A DNA stretch of 11,334 bases, taken from MED-G17 sp963991985 (GTDB lineage: Bacteria; Bacteroidota; Bacteroidia; NS11-12g; UBA9320). This document shows positions 1 to 6,797 of the stretch, in pieces (the stretch's first letter is position 1; each line of letters starts with the position of its first letter). Under the pieces are notes generated by a model. It worked only from the letters and a program-made list of their open reading frames with translations, was not told where the DNA came from and did not search any database. The DNA lies in the NCBI GenBank assembly GCA_963991985.1, contig CAXDRX010000037.1, positions 1 to 11,334 of the forward strand, in the 5' to 3' direction. The translations under genes were made by a program, and so were the position numbers.

Positions 1-1577
1 TCAACAAATTCTTCATAGGTACCCGGATATTCCTTTATATTTTGATTCTCAATCCACCAAATTTTATTTGCGGTGTTGGAAACAAAATGTCGATTGTGGC
101 TTACAATAATATATGTTCCTTCATAGTTTTGAAGCGCATCAATCAGTACATCAATGCTTTGTATATCCAAGTGATTGGTAGGCTCGTCGAGCAAAAGAAA
201 ATTGGCCCCGGTGGTCAAAGTTTTGGCCAAAGAAACTCTTGCTTTCTCTCCTCCAGAGAGTACTTTTATTTTTTTGTACACATCATCACCTTCAAACAGA
301 AAGCACCCCAACAGTGTTCGAAGTTCTGATTCGGTTTTGTGTGGAGCAAAAGCGATTAATTCTTCTAATATTTCATTTTCCAATGTCAGAGACTCCAATT
401 GATGTTGGGCATAAAAGCTTTGCTCAACATTGTGTCCGTTTATTACATCTCCATCAAATAGTTCTTCATTGGAAATGATCCTCAATAACGTTGACTTTCC
501 TGTTCCGTTGGCACCAATAAGGGCAATTTTATCATTCCTAAGAATTTCTCCACTCACTTGTTGGACAATGGTTTTTGATCCGTAAGCTTTGCCTACATTT
601 TCGATTTTTTTGACTAGCTTCCCAGACGGTTTGTTCACTTTAAAATTCAAAAAGAAAGCACCCTTATCTTCCTCAGCCTCTGCTACTCTTTCTAATTTTT
701 CTAACATTTTAATTCTCGACTGCACTGCTTTTGCTTTCGAGGCTTTGGCACGAAACCTGCTTATAAATTTTTCCTGATCTTTGATAAATTGCTGTTGGCT
801 TTCGTAATGTTTTTGTTGAAGATTATCTCTTTCTATTTTGGCTTTCAAAAAAAAATCATAATTGCCAGCCCATTCATAAATGCGTTTATTGGCAATTTCT
901 ACTGTTTTGGTACAAATACGATTTAAAAATTTTTGATCGTGTGAAACCACTACAACACTCCCTTTAAAAGTAGACAAATACTTTTCTAACCACTCAATTG
1001 AAGGAAGATCCAAATGGTTTGTTGGTTCGTCAAGCAACAATAAATCGGGCTTTCGTAGCAGCATTTTTGCCAAAATTACTCGCATCCTCCATCCTCCCGA
1101 AAACTCATTCATTGGTCTCATAAGATCCTCATTTTCGAACCCCAATCCCAGTAATATTTCTTCCGTCTCATTCGCCATCTTATAACCACCCAATTGTTCA
1201 AATTGAGTTTGTTTTTCTCCAAGAATATCGATCAGATTGTCCGAATAATTATTCTCAATCTTGGTCAAGATTTCATCAATTTCCACTTGAAGTTTCTGCA
1301 ATTTTTCAAATGCCTGAATGGCCACTTCCTTGATACTTAAGTCGGTATTGAATGAAATTAGGTCTTGGTAGAGGTATCCAATGCTATATTGTTTTGGTTT
1401 ATTGATACGACCTTCTCTTAACTCTATATCTTCATGTATAATTTTTAAGAGGGTAGATTTACCGGTCCCATTTCTACCTACCAAACCAATTCGTTCGTTT
1501 GGCTTGATGGTCCAATTGATATCTTTGTATAAATATCGGCCGGCGAATTCAAATGATATGTTTTGAATTTCTAACAA
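1..1577 (-). CDS. ABC-F family ATPase (translation factor type), C-terminus cut by the window edge
   Basis: Soluble twin-ATPase protein of the ABC-F family, whose members bind the ribosomal E site and relieve stalled or non-productive states; it has no membrane segments and is not a transporter. Visible in order: Walker A GRNGTGKS (residues 34-41), signature FSGGWRMR (159-166), Walker B ending in DEPTNHLD (183-190), a charged lysine/glutamate-rich interdomain linker (about 225-325), second Walker A GANGTGKS (355-362), signature LSGGEKAR (440-447) and second DEPTNHLD (464-471). The FSGGWRMR signature resembles the YheS/Uup branch, but the exact subfamily is not certain. About 525 residues are present; family members usually have 530-650, so a C-terminal extension may lie outside. 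No ATG precedes the first conserved block. The best start is TTG at 1577-1575 (MLEIQNISFEF), overlapping the end of the upstream methyltransferase gene by 7 nt, which suggests translational coupling. Specific antibiotic resistance cannot be inferred. Confidence 0.93.
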   Translation of the reverse strand, partial: MLEIQNISFEFAGRYLYKDINWTIKPNERIGLVGRNGTGKSTLLKIIHEDIELREGRINKPKQYSIGYLYQDLISFNTDLSIKEVAIQAFEKLQKLQVEIDEILTKIENNYSDNLIDILGEKQTQFEQLGGYKMANETEEILLGLGFENEDLMRPMNEFSGGWRMRVILAKMLLRKPDLLLLDEPTNHLDLPSIEWLEKYLSTFKGSVVVVSHDQKFLNRICTKTVEIANKRIYEWAGNYDFFLKAKIERDNLQQKHYESQQQFIKDQEKFISRFRAKASKAKAVQSRIKMLEKLERVAEAEEDKGAFFLNFKVNKPSGKLVKKIENVGKAYGSKTIVQQVSGEILRNDKIALIGANGTGKSTLLRIISNEELFDGDVINGHNVEQSFYAQHQLESLTLENEILEELIAFAPHKTESELRTLLGCFLFEGDDVYKKIKVLSGGEKARVSLAKTLTTGANFLLLDEPTNHLDIQSIDVLIDALQNYEGTYIIVSHNRHFVSNTANKIWWIENQNIKEYPGTYEEFV

Positions 1578-2314
1578 TTGGCAACCAAACGATCTACAAG
1601 AATGCCACAGGCCACAGACGCATTTAAACTTTCCGCTCTACCCAACTTAGGAATTTGAATGTTGTGAAGATTTGACCCAATTATATCATCTGGCAAACCA
1701 TTTCCCTCATTGCCAATAAGAATTATACCTTTTTCTTTTTTCAGGGTGTAAACAGATGTTCCTTCTAACCTTGCTTGAAAGACGGGTTGTTTGGAATTGG
1801 CTATTAATTTTCTCAAATCAGTGTATTGAATATCGACCCTCAAAAAACTGCCCATACTGGCATCTATCGCCTTTGAATTGAAAACATCTACTGTACTTTT
1901 TGAGCAATATACTTTGCCCACATTATACCAATCTGCGATTCGAAGAATAGCACCAAGATTAGTAGGGTCTTGAATGTCCCACAAGGCGATGGACCATCCT
2001 TCTGTCTTTCCCTCATTTTTTGTTTTTTTTTCGGTTTTGAAGATGCCCATCACATTTGACACACTTTGGTAGGAAGACAGACTTTTTATTTGACGCTCAG
2101 AAGCAACCAGAATTTTATTTGCATAAGATTCAAGCCACTCATTCTCCTGAAGTGCTTCTTTTGTTGCAACCAAAAACTGTAAAGGATAAGCTTGATTTTT
2201 CAATGCTTCTTGGATAACTTTTTTTCTTTCAATCTTAAAAAGGCCCCATTTTTGTCTGTACCTTTTAGAACTTAATGTTTTTATTTTCTTTTGTTGAGTT
2301 TGAGACAAATACAT
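1571..2314 (-). CDS. TrmH/SpoU-family RNA 2'-O-methyltransferase
   Basis: SAM-dependent SPOUT-class enzyme that methylates a ribose 2'-OH in rRNA or tRNA. All three SpoU motifs are present: motif 1 DIQDPTNLGAILRIAD (113-128, with Asn119 and Arg125), motif 2 LIGNEGNGL (199-207) and motif 3 IPKLGRAESLNASVACG (221-237, with Asn231), which together form the knotted SAM-binding site. The N-terminal about 95 residues resemble the substrate-binding domain of RlmB/TsnR-like proteins, with the usual opening of a lysine-rich helix followed by a GLFKIE strand. Length (247 aa) is normal for the RlmB-like group. The RNA target cannot be read from the sequence. It is the first gene of a two-gene unit with the ABC-F ATPase downstream, and its start codon lies inside the 5' end of the divergent tamL-like gene. 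Asn replaces the more frequent Val/Ser in the motif 3 stretch LNAS, within family variation. Confidence 0.92.
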   Translation of the reverse strand: MYLSQTQQKKIKTLSSKRYRQKWGLFKIERKKVIQEALKNQAYPLQFLVATKEALQENEWLESYANKILVASERQIKSLSSYQSVSNVMGIFKTEKKTKNEGKTEGWSIALWDIQDPTNLGAILRIADWYNVGKVYCSKSTVDVFNSKAIDASMGSFLRVDIQYTDLRKLIANSKQPVFQARLEGTSVYTLKKEKGIILIGNEGNGLPDDIIGSNLHNIQIPKLGRAESLNASVACGILVDRLVANC

Positions 2315-4624
2315 CCCTTATATAAACGAAGCTGTGCAAAGCTAGTTTTTGTTTTCATTGTGGGCCAAACCTTTTTTGCCTGTGCCCCAACGAAAATTCT
2401 TCACAAGAATGAAAAATTGTATTTGGGAGCAAAAATAGATGGTGAAAAAGCAAAAAAACATCGGCTAGAAAATGAGTTGACGTACCTTCCCAATAGCAAA
2501 ATTCTTGGTGTTTTTAATCTCAAATTAAGACTGTATCAGAAGGGAATCAAAAGGTTCATAAATAGGGAGAATACAAATGCTGATACCAATATTTACAGAA
2601 GTTGGCTGATTAAAAATGGAGAGGCACCGATCATATTTGACACCAACCTTGTAAATCTGGAAGAAAACAATCTCAAAAACTTTTTGATCAATAAGGGCTT
2701 TTTCGACGCTCAAGTTACACATCGAATAAAACATCCTTATAGAAATAAAAAAATGGTTTTTGTAAAGTATGATGTGACCTTAGGGGATAAATGGGTGGTA
2801 AATTCTCTTCATACAAAAGGCTTGGACAATCATTTGGATAGCATTCTCCACAAAATTTTTGTGCGTAAAAACTTACAAGCAAAGGAAGCCTTGGATTTAG
2901 AAAAGTTAAAAAATGTCAAAAACGAATTGTATCAAGAGGCAAAGCAAAATGGATATTTTTATTTTGACGATGGGAGCCTAAAATTTTGGATAGACACAAA
3001 CTGTTTGAATAAGCATGCTGACCTTTATATCGATTATTTAGCTTCAAATCAAAAAAAGGAATTTACCAGACAAATAATCAAGTCAGTGATTTTTGAATTT
3101 GAGAATGGGTCCTTATCAAGTCAACATTTAAGTACGGTTCTTAATGGGGTAAACTACCGTAGAACCCACAACCACCAACTAGACCCGAAGGTTATCGACG
3201 AACAAATTGAAATAAGGCCAATGGAGATTTACAATCCCATTAGGACAAAAAACACCTACAACAATCTGCTAAACCTCTCCATATTTGAAAGCATAAAAAT
3301 AACTTTTTCACCGTCAAAACAGGATAGTACAAAATATTTGGACTGCAGAATCAAGGTCAAACAAAAGAAAAGTCATGAGATCACATGGGAACCACAACTT
3401 GTTTTTAATGCAGAAAGGCAAATAAACCAAAACCGCACCTATGGTGCACAAAATCTTTTGAGATTAAACAACAGAGATGTGTTGGGTCATGCAGAACAAT
3501 TGGACATCAATTGGACCATAGGGCTTGAAAGTCAATATGGAGGAGGCGCATTCCAAATTAACAGTTTGTCCAACAACATCAATTTAGATTTTATATTACC
3601 GCATTTGATTTTTGGGAAAAAGCATTGGGAAAGGAAAAGTTTTGATAAGAAACAAACTATTTTTATTGCTGGATATATTTATGAAAACAATGTGGTTTTT
3701 AAGAGAACCTCATTTCCATTTGGATTTACTTATGAAATTCAAAATAATCATTGGACGTATCAGCTTGCACCATTGCAAATTGCATTCAACAATGCAGACC
3801 TCCAAAAAGGTCAAAATATAAGCCAATTGAATGATCTGGTGATTCGAAGGTTGGTAAACAACAATCTGATTGCAGGTCCAAGAATTTCCTTATTTTATCA
3901 AAAAGCAAGAAGACCCAATCAATATCTAAAAACCAATCTACATTTACTTGAACTTTCTGGCAATATGATTCGTTTGTCCAAGAATTTATTGGGTAGAACA
4001 ATTAACAGAGATGATGAAATATTGGGTGTTCGATATTTCCAATTTGCTCGATCCGAAATGGATATTCGAGCATCAAAAAACATTCAAAAAAATAATAGCC
4101 TTGCTTGTCGATTGCACATCGGTGCTAGTGTGCCTTATGGGAATTCAAACATAATGCCTTTCGAACGGCAATTTTTTGTTGGGGGAGCAAACGGATTAAG
4201 AGCGTTTAGACCTAGAAGTATTGGCCCTGGAAATTATGTTGGAAAACGAGGTGTCCAGTTTGAGAAGTCAGGAGATTTGATTGCACAAACAAGTATAGAA
4301 TTCAGGACAAAAATTGGCAAATCATTTTTGGAACCGGCATTATTTATGGATGCGGGGAACTGCTGGTCAATTTCGGAACAGGCAGGGCTTGAAAAAGGTA
4401 CCCTTAAACTTTCAAATATTTTTCAATCTTTGGCACTAAATACTGGAATAGGTATGCGTGTAAATTTGGAATATTTTGTTTTCAGAGTGGATTGGGGTAT
4501 CGCTCTCCATAATCCTAGCATGGAAGAAAATAAGCGTTGGGTTGTCAACCGTTCAACCAATAACAAAGAAAGTTTTATAAGGCATAATACGCTGTTAAAC
4601 ATTGGAATAGGATATCCTTTTTAA
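2291..4624 (+). CDS. tamL: TamL-type lipoprotein, BamA/TamA (Omp85) family outer-membrane assembly factor
   Basis: Omp85-superfamily protein expected to sit in the outer membrane and help insert or export other envelope proteins; in Bacteroidota the TamA counterpart is a lipoprotein called TamL. The N-terminus has a basic n-region, a hydrophobic stretch (18-30) and a lipobox-like FFA-Cys31. POTRA-like segments follow at about 115-180 (with LKNFLINKGFFDAQV), 180-250 and 255-360; a 16-stranded barrel is expected from about 365. The barrel holds the L6-loop signature GGANGLRAFRPRSIGPG (about 631-647), equivalent to the VRGF/Y motif. The protein ends in GIGYPF, with the terminal Phe typical of barrel proteins. 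Length (777 aa) fits the family. No in-frame ATG precedes the signal peptide, so TTG at 2291 (or 2294/2300) is the likely start; this overlaps the divergent methyltransferase by 24 nt. An unlinked TamB partner would be expected elsewhere. Confidence 0.88.
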   Translation: MLSLRQIHPLYKRSCAKLVFVFIVGQTFFACAPTKILHKNEKLYLGAKIDGEKAKKHRLENELTYLPNSKILGVFNLKLRLYQKGIKRFINRENTNADTNIYRSWLIKNGEAPIIFDTNLVNLEENNLKNFLINKGFFDAQVTHRIKHPYRNKKMVFVKYDVTLGDKWVVNSLHTKGLDNHLDSILHKIFVRKNLQAKEALDLEKLKNVKNELYQEAKQNGYFYFDDGSLKFWIDTNCLNKHADLYIDYLASNQKKEFTRQIIKSVIFEFENGSLSSQHLSTVLNGVNYRRTHNHQLDPKVIDEQIEIRPMEIYNPIRTKNTYNNLLNLSIFESIKITFSPSKQDSTKYLDCRIKVKQKKSHEITWEPQLVFNAERQINQNRTYGAQNLLRLNNRDVLGHAEQLDINWTIGLESQYGGGAFQINSLSNNINLDFILPHLIFGKKHWERKSFDKKQTIFIAGYIYENNVVFKRTSFPFGFTYEIQNNHWTYQLAPLQIAFNNADLQKGQNISQLNDLVIRRLVNNNLIAGPRISLFYQKARRPNQYLKTNLHLLELSGNMIRLSKNLLGRTINRDDEILGVRYFQFARSEMDIRASKNIQKNNSLACRLHIGASVPYGNSNIMPFERQFFVGGANGLRAFRPRSIGPGNYVGKRGVQFEKSGDLIAQTSIEFRTKIGKSFLEPALFMDAGNCWSISEQAGLEKGTLKLSNIFQSLALNTGIGMRVNLEYFVFRVDWGIALHNPSMEENKRWVVNRSTNNKESFIRHNTLLNIGIGYPF

Positions 4625-4633
4625 ATATTTCAT

Positions 4634-4945
4634 TCATCCTATTAAGACATCCATTTTTGAAATCTCCTTGTTGATTTCATCAAGATGTCCCTTGATGGCT
4701 GATTTCATCTTTGTTAGCCGATCCTCGTTTTGAATCATAGACCCCTCTCCTAGAATAAGCCATGATAGATTTAGCTCGGGAAAACTTCTTGCTATGGAAA
4801 CAATCATTTCAAAACTTGGCTTATTACGCCCTGATTTTAAGTGTGTTACAACAGGTGAACTCACACCTATTCTTTTGGCCATTTGAACATTGTTTAGACC
4901 ATAATGAGATAATATTCTTTCTATCCTAGAGGCAATTGTTAACAT
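4634..4945 (-). CDS. XRE/Cro-type helix-turn-helix repressor
   Basis: Small DNA-binding protein (103 aa). The helix-turn-helix spans about 20-44: VQMAKRIGVSSPVVTHLKSG is the two-helix core, with the recognition helix at about 29-37, followed by the NKPSFEMIVSIARSFPELNL helices typical of the Cro/C1 fold. The segment LSWLILGEGSM (60-70) is the usual end of this domain in Bacteroidota regulators. Residues 73-98 are a charged amphipathic helix probably used for dimerisation. The gene converges with tamL (9 nt between stop codons) and diverges from a membrane-protein gene. Its start codon lies inside the first of three palindromic sites, so autoregulation is a reasonable inference. The ligand or signal is unknown; no sensor domain is present. 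It is probably not a toxin-antitoxin antitoxin, as no toxin gene is adjacent. Confidence 0.85.
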   Translation of the reverse strand: MLTIASRIERILSHYGLNNVQMAKRIGVSSPVVTHLKSGRNKPSFEMIVSIARSFPELNLSWLILGEGSMIQNEDRLTKMKSAIKGHLDEINKEISKMDVLIG

Positions 4946-4951
4946 TTGTTA
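4940..4951. promoter_or_regulatory. Operator-like palindrome 1 (TAACATTTGTTA), overlaps repressor start codon
   Basis: TAACA and TGTTA are exact inverted complements around a 2-bp centre. The site contains the start codon of the helix-turn-helix gene on the minus strand (CAT at 4943-4945). It is identical over 12 bp to the site at 4961 and lies two helical turns (21 bp) from it, as expected for two repressor dimers on one DNA face. Function as an operator is inferred. Confidence 0.55.
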
Positions 4952-4955
4952 TTTG

Positions 4956-4984
4956 CAAAATAACATTTGTTAATCGACTTACAA
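4956..4984 (-). promoter_or_regulatory. Possible Bacteroidota-type promoter for the repressor gene
   Basis: On the minus strand a TTG (complement of 4982-4984) is followed after 18 nt by TTATTTTG (complement of 4956-4963), one mismatch from the phylum -7 element TAnnTTTG. Transcription would begin only a few bases before the ATG at 4945. Palindrome 3 would cover the upstream element and palindrome 2 part of the spacer and the edge of the -7 element, consistent with repression. The match is imperfect in AT-rich DNA. Confidence 0.25.
4961..4972. promoter_or_regulatory. Operator-like palindrome 2 (TAACATTTGTTA), identical to site 1
   Basis: Exact copy of the 12-bp palindrome at 4940, centre-to-centre 21 bp. 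The two are separated by a spacer that itself contains the palindrome TTTGCAAA (4952-4959), placed almost exactly midway. The arrangement lies between the divergent repressor and membrane-protein genes. Confidence 0.55.
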
Positions 4985-4990
4985 GTGTTA
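4979..4990. promoter_or_regulatory. Operator-like palindrome 3, degenerate copy (TTACAAGTGTTA)
   Basis: Shares 9 of 12 bases with sites 1 and 2, keeping the ACA..TGTTA core; the arms TTACA/TGTTA pair at four of five positions. Its centre is 18 bp from that of site 2. It would be a weaker third site, closest to the divergent membrane-protein gene. Confidence 0.4.
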
Positions 4991-5035
4991 ATAAAGAATA
5001 TTTACCATGTTTGCTGAGATTTGTATTATTGCATA

Positions 5036-5629
5036 ATGAATAAGGCTTTCTACATTTCAGTTTTTGTATTCATTATTTCCGCCCTCTCCAGACTGGCCTT
5101 TGTATCTATTCCAAACTTCACCCCCATGGTAGCCATGGCGCTTGTTGGTGGTGCATTTTTCAATCGTAAATTAGGCTTTTTGATTCCTCTTTTATCGATG
5201 CTTTTGGGTGATTTTGTTTTGGCCCTTGTCTTAGGAGGAAATTATTCTTCTTATTTGTTTGGACCGAGCATGGCCTTTGTTTATTTCTCTCTTTTTTGTG
5301 TATACGCTTTGGGGTATTTTCAAAGAAAGAAACTTCAAGATGCTTCCAATAGTCATTTTCAAACTTCCTTGTTGGCCTCCACCCTATTTTTTTTGATAAG
5401 TAATTTTGGTGCTTGGTTGTCCATTCCTTTTTATGACAAAACAATTTTCGGTTTGGCTCAGTGTTATTTGGCCGGGTTAAGCTTTTTTGAAGGAAATATT
5501 TTTGCCAATTTCTTTCTTAACCTTAGCTTGTCCACGCTAATATTTTATTTCGCTCTTCATCGGTTTTGCTCCGTCGCTTTCAAAAAAGCTTTGATTGGTG
5601 AAAAACAAAGGAACTTTACAAAGAGTTGA
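5036..5629 (+). CDS. Small integral membrane protein resembling the DUF6580 family
   Basis: A 197-residue hydrophobic protein with about five to six predicted membrane segments (roughly 5-22, 31-44, 47-68, 77-96, 112-133, 155-180). Recognisable are an early Arg19, the segment SIPNFTPMVAMALVGGAFF (24-42), then a PLLSMLLGDFVLAL stretch (51-64), a pattern I associate with DUF6580, a family of unknown function with an ECF S-component-like look. No transport substrate can be assigned. ATG at 5036 is chosen; the TTG 15 nt upstream would only add MYYCI. The gene diverges from the helix-turn-helix repressor and shares its operator-like region, so it may be the controlled target. Its last 14 nt overlap the 3' end of the convergent DUF1015 gene. 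The C-terminus after about 180 is lysine-rich and probably cytoplasmic. Confidence 0.75.
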   Translation: MNKAFYISVFVFIISALSRLAFVSIPNFTPMVAMALVGGAFFNRKLGFLIPLLSMLLGDFVLALVLGGNYSSYLFGPSMAFVYFSLFCVYALGYFQRKKLQDASNSHFQTSLLASTLFFLISNFGAWLSIPFYDKTIFGLAQCYLAGLSFFEGNIFANFFLNLSLSTLIFYFALHRFCSVAFKKALIGEKQRNFTKS

Positions 5630-6791
5630 GGATCATCCCTCCTCTAAACTTAGGTAGAATATAAGTTGACTTTGGTGGCATGATTTCTCTTTTGTCAGCA
5701 ATTTTTCTTATGGTTTGAAAACTTTCGGGATACAGGACAAATAGTATAGAATCTTTTTCATCCTTCCATTTTAATTTCAACTCTTCCACATTTTTGGCAG
5801 GAAAGAATTCTATTCTTTCATCAATTCTTGAATTTTTAATACCGAGTATTTTTTTAAGTATTGATTCTTCAAGCTCAATAACGTCTGACTCACTATTTTT
5901 CACCAATAGATAACTATCATTATCTACCCGCATGACCATTTCACCTGCACATTTTGGCAGAAACCATGTATCTTTTTTCTCTACACGATATCCCGAACTC
6001 CTTATTTCCTCTAAGAATCTTGCTTTTTTATCCCCTAATTCTACATTTATTTTCCTATGAAATGCCCGAACAAGCAAATCGTCTTCATGAACAAGACAAG
6101 ACAACAGTCCGCCTGTATCAAGCTTTTTCTTTTCTGACAAATAATTGTAAACCGTTTGGGTTCTGTGATGGCCATCTGCAACATAGAAACAGGGGATTCG
6201 TGAAAAAAAATCTTGGATTCTTTGTTCGTATTCCTTGTCAATTAAAAAGATTTGATGTTGCAAACCATCTCTGGAGTGGAAATCCAAAATCAAATTGGAC
6301 ATCAACATGCTTTGATGCAAATCGAACCTTTGGCCCGTGTATGCCAACAAAACAGGTTCACCGATCAATTGGGTTTTTCTAAAAATTTCTTGAATGAAAC
6401 CTTGCCTATTGGTCTTTGTTTTTTCATGAATTTTTATTTCTCCTTCCTGATAGCCCATCAAAGAACTTAATCCAACAACCCCTCCTATCCTATGATTTTT
6501 TCCCTGTTGGAGATAGTAAAGAAAACCTTTCTCCTTTGATTTTGTTATTCCATTTTTTTTCCAAAGCGCCTCTACATATTCCACGATTTCGTCGATAAAA
6601 TCAATCGGTTGACGATTTTCATTACCGTTCAACAAATGCTTTTTGGTCATGTGATGCCAGGTTAAATCATTGCTTGTCAACTCATTTACCAAATCTATTT
6701 GTGTATCAAAATCTGATGATCGAGCAGTGATTTGCTGTGCCAATTCTTTGCTGGCCGGAAATATGGGTTGAAATGGGGAAAATTTTGGCAC
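5616..6791 (-). CDS. DUF1015-family protein, third gene of the serine operon
   Basis: A soluble 391-residue protein with the DUF1015 landmarks: N-terminal proline/phenylalanine-rich start (KFSPFQPIFP), the HEKT motif with following NR (122-129), GEPVLLAY (144-151), the invariant-looking ADGHHR (205-210) and a C-terminal PPKSTYILPKFRGG (372-385). The family has no settled function that I know of. It is the last gene of serC-serA-DUF1015, 6 nt after serA, an order I recall as recurrent in Bacteroidota; this points to a role in serine or phosphoserine metabolism, but that is inference from context. The DGHHR core recalls ParB-like-fold serine kinases such as SerK/SbnI; I have not been able to test this. 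The 3' end overlaps the convergent membrane-protein gene by 14 nt. No signal peptide is seen. Confidence 0.88.
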   Translation of the reverse strand: MPKFSPFQPIFPASKELAQQITARSSDFDTQIDLVNELTSNDLTWHHMTKKHLLNGNENRQPIDFIDEIVEYVEALWKKNGITKSKEKGFLYYLQQGKNHRIGGVVGLSSLMGYQEGEIKIHEKTKTNRQGFIQEIFRKTQLIGEPVLLAYTGQRFDLHQSMLMSNLILDFHSRDGLQHQIFLIDKEYEQRIQDFFSRIPCFYVADGHHRTQTVYNYLSEKKKLDTGGLLSCLVHEDDLLVRAFHRKINVELGDKKARFLEEIRSSGYRVEKKDTWFLPKCAGEMVMRVDNDSYLLVKNSESDVIELEESILKKILGIKNSRIDERIEFFPAKNVEELKLKWKDEKDSILFVLYPESFQTIRKIADKREIMPPKSTYILPKFRGGMILNSL

Positions 6792-6797
6792 TTCCTG

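Noticed and set aside
42..777. Several plus-strand open frames at the left end.
   Set aside because: They are antisense to the ABC-F gene, whose motifs are all in one minus-strand frame; their proteins have no recognisable features.
4609..4623. Palindrome AGGATATCCT followed by TTTTT at the end of tamL, resembling a terminator.
   Set aside because: The palindrome has no loop, so it cannot form a stable hairpin, and it lies within the last codons of the gene.
4634..4945. Helix-turn-helix gene as the antitoxin of a toxin-antitoxin pair.
   Set aside because: Neighbours are an Omp85 protein and a polytopic membrane protein; neither looks like a toxin of a known family.
5954..6598. Plus-strand open frames within the DUF1015 gene.
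   Set aside because: They mirror a conserved gene on the minus strand and lack any domain or credible start signal.
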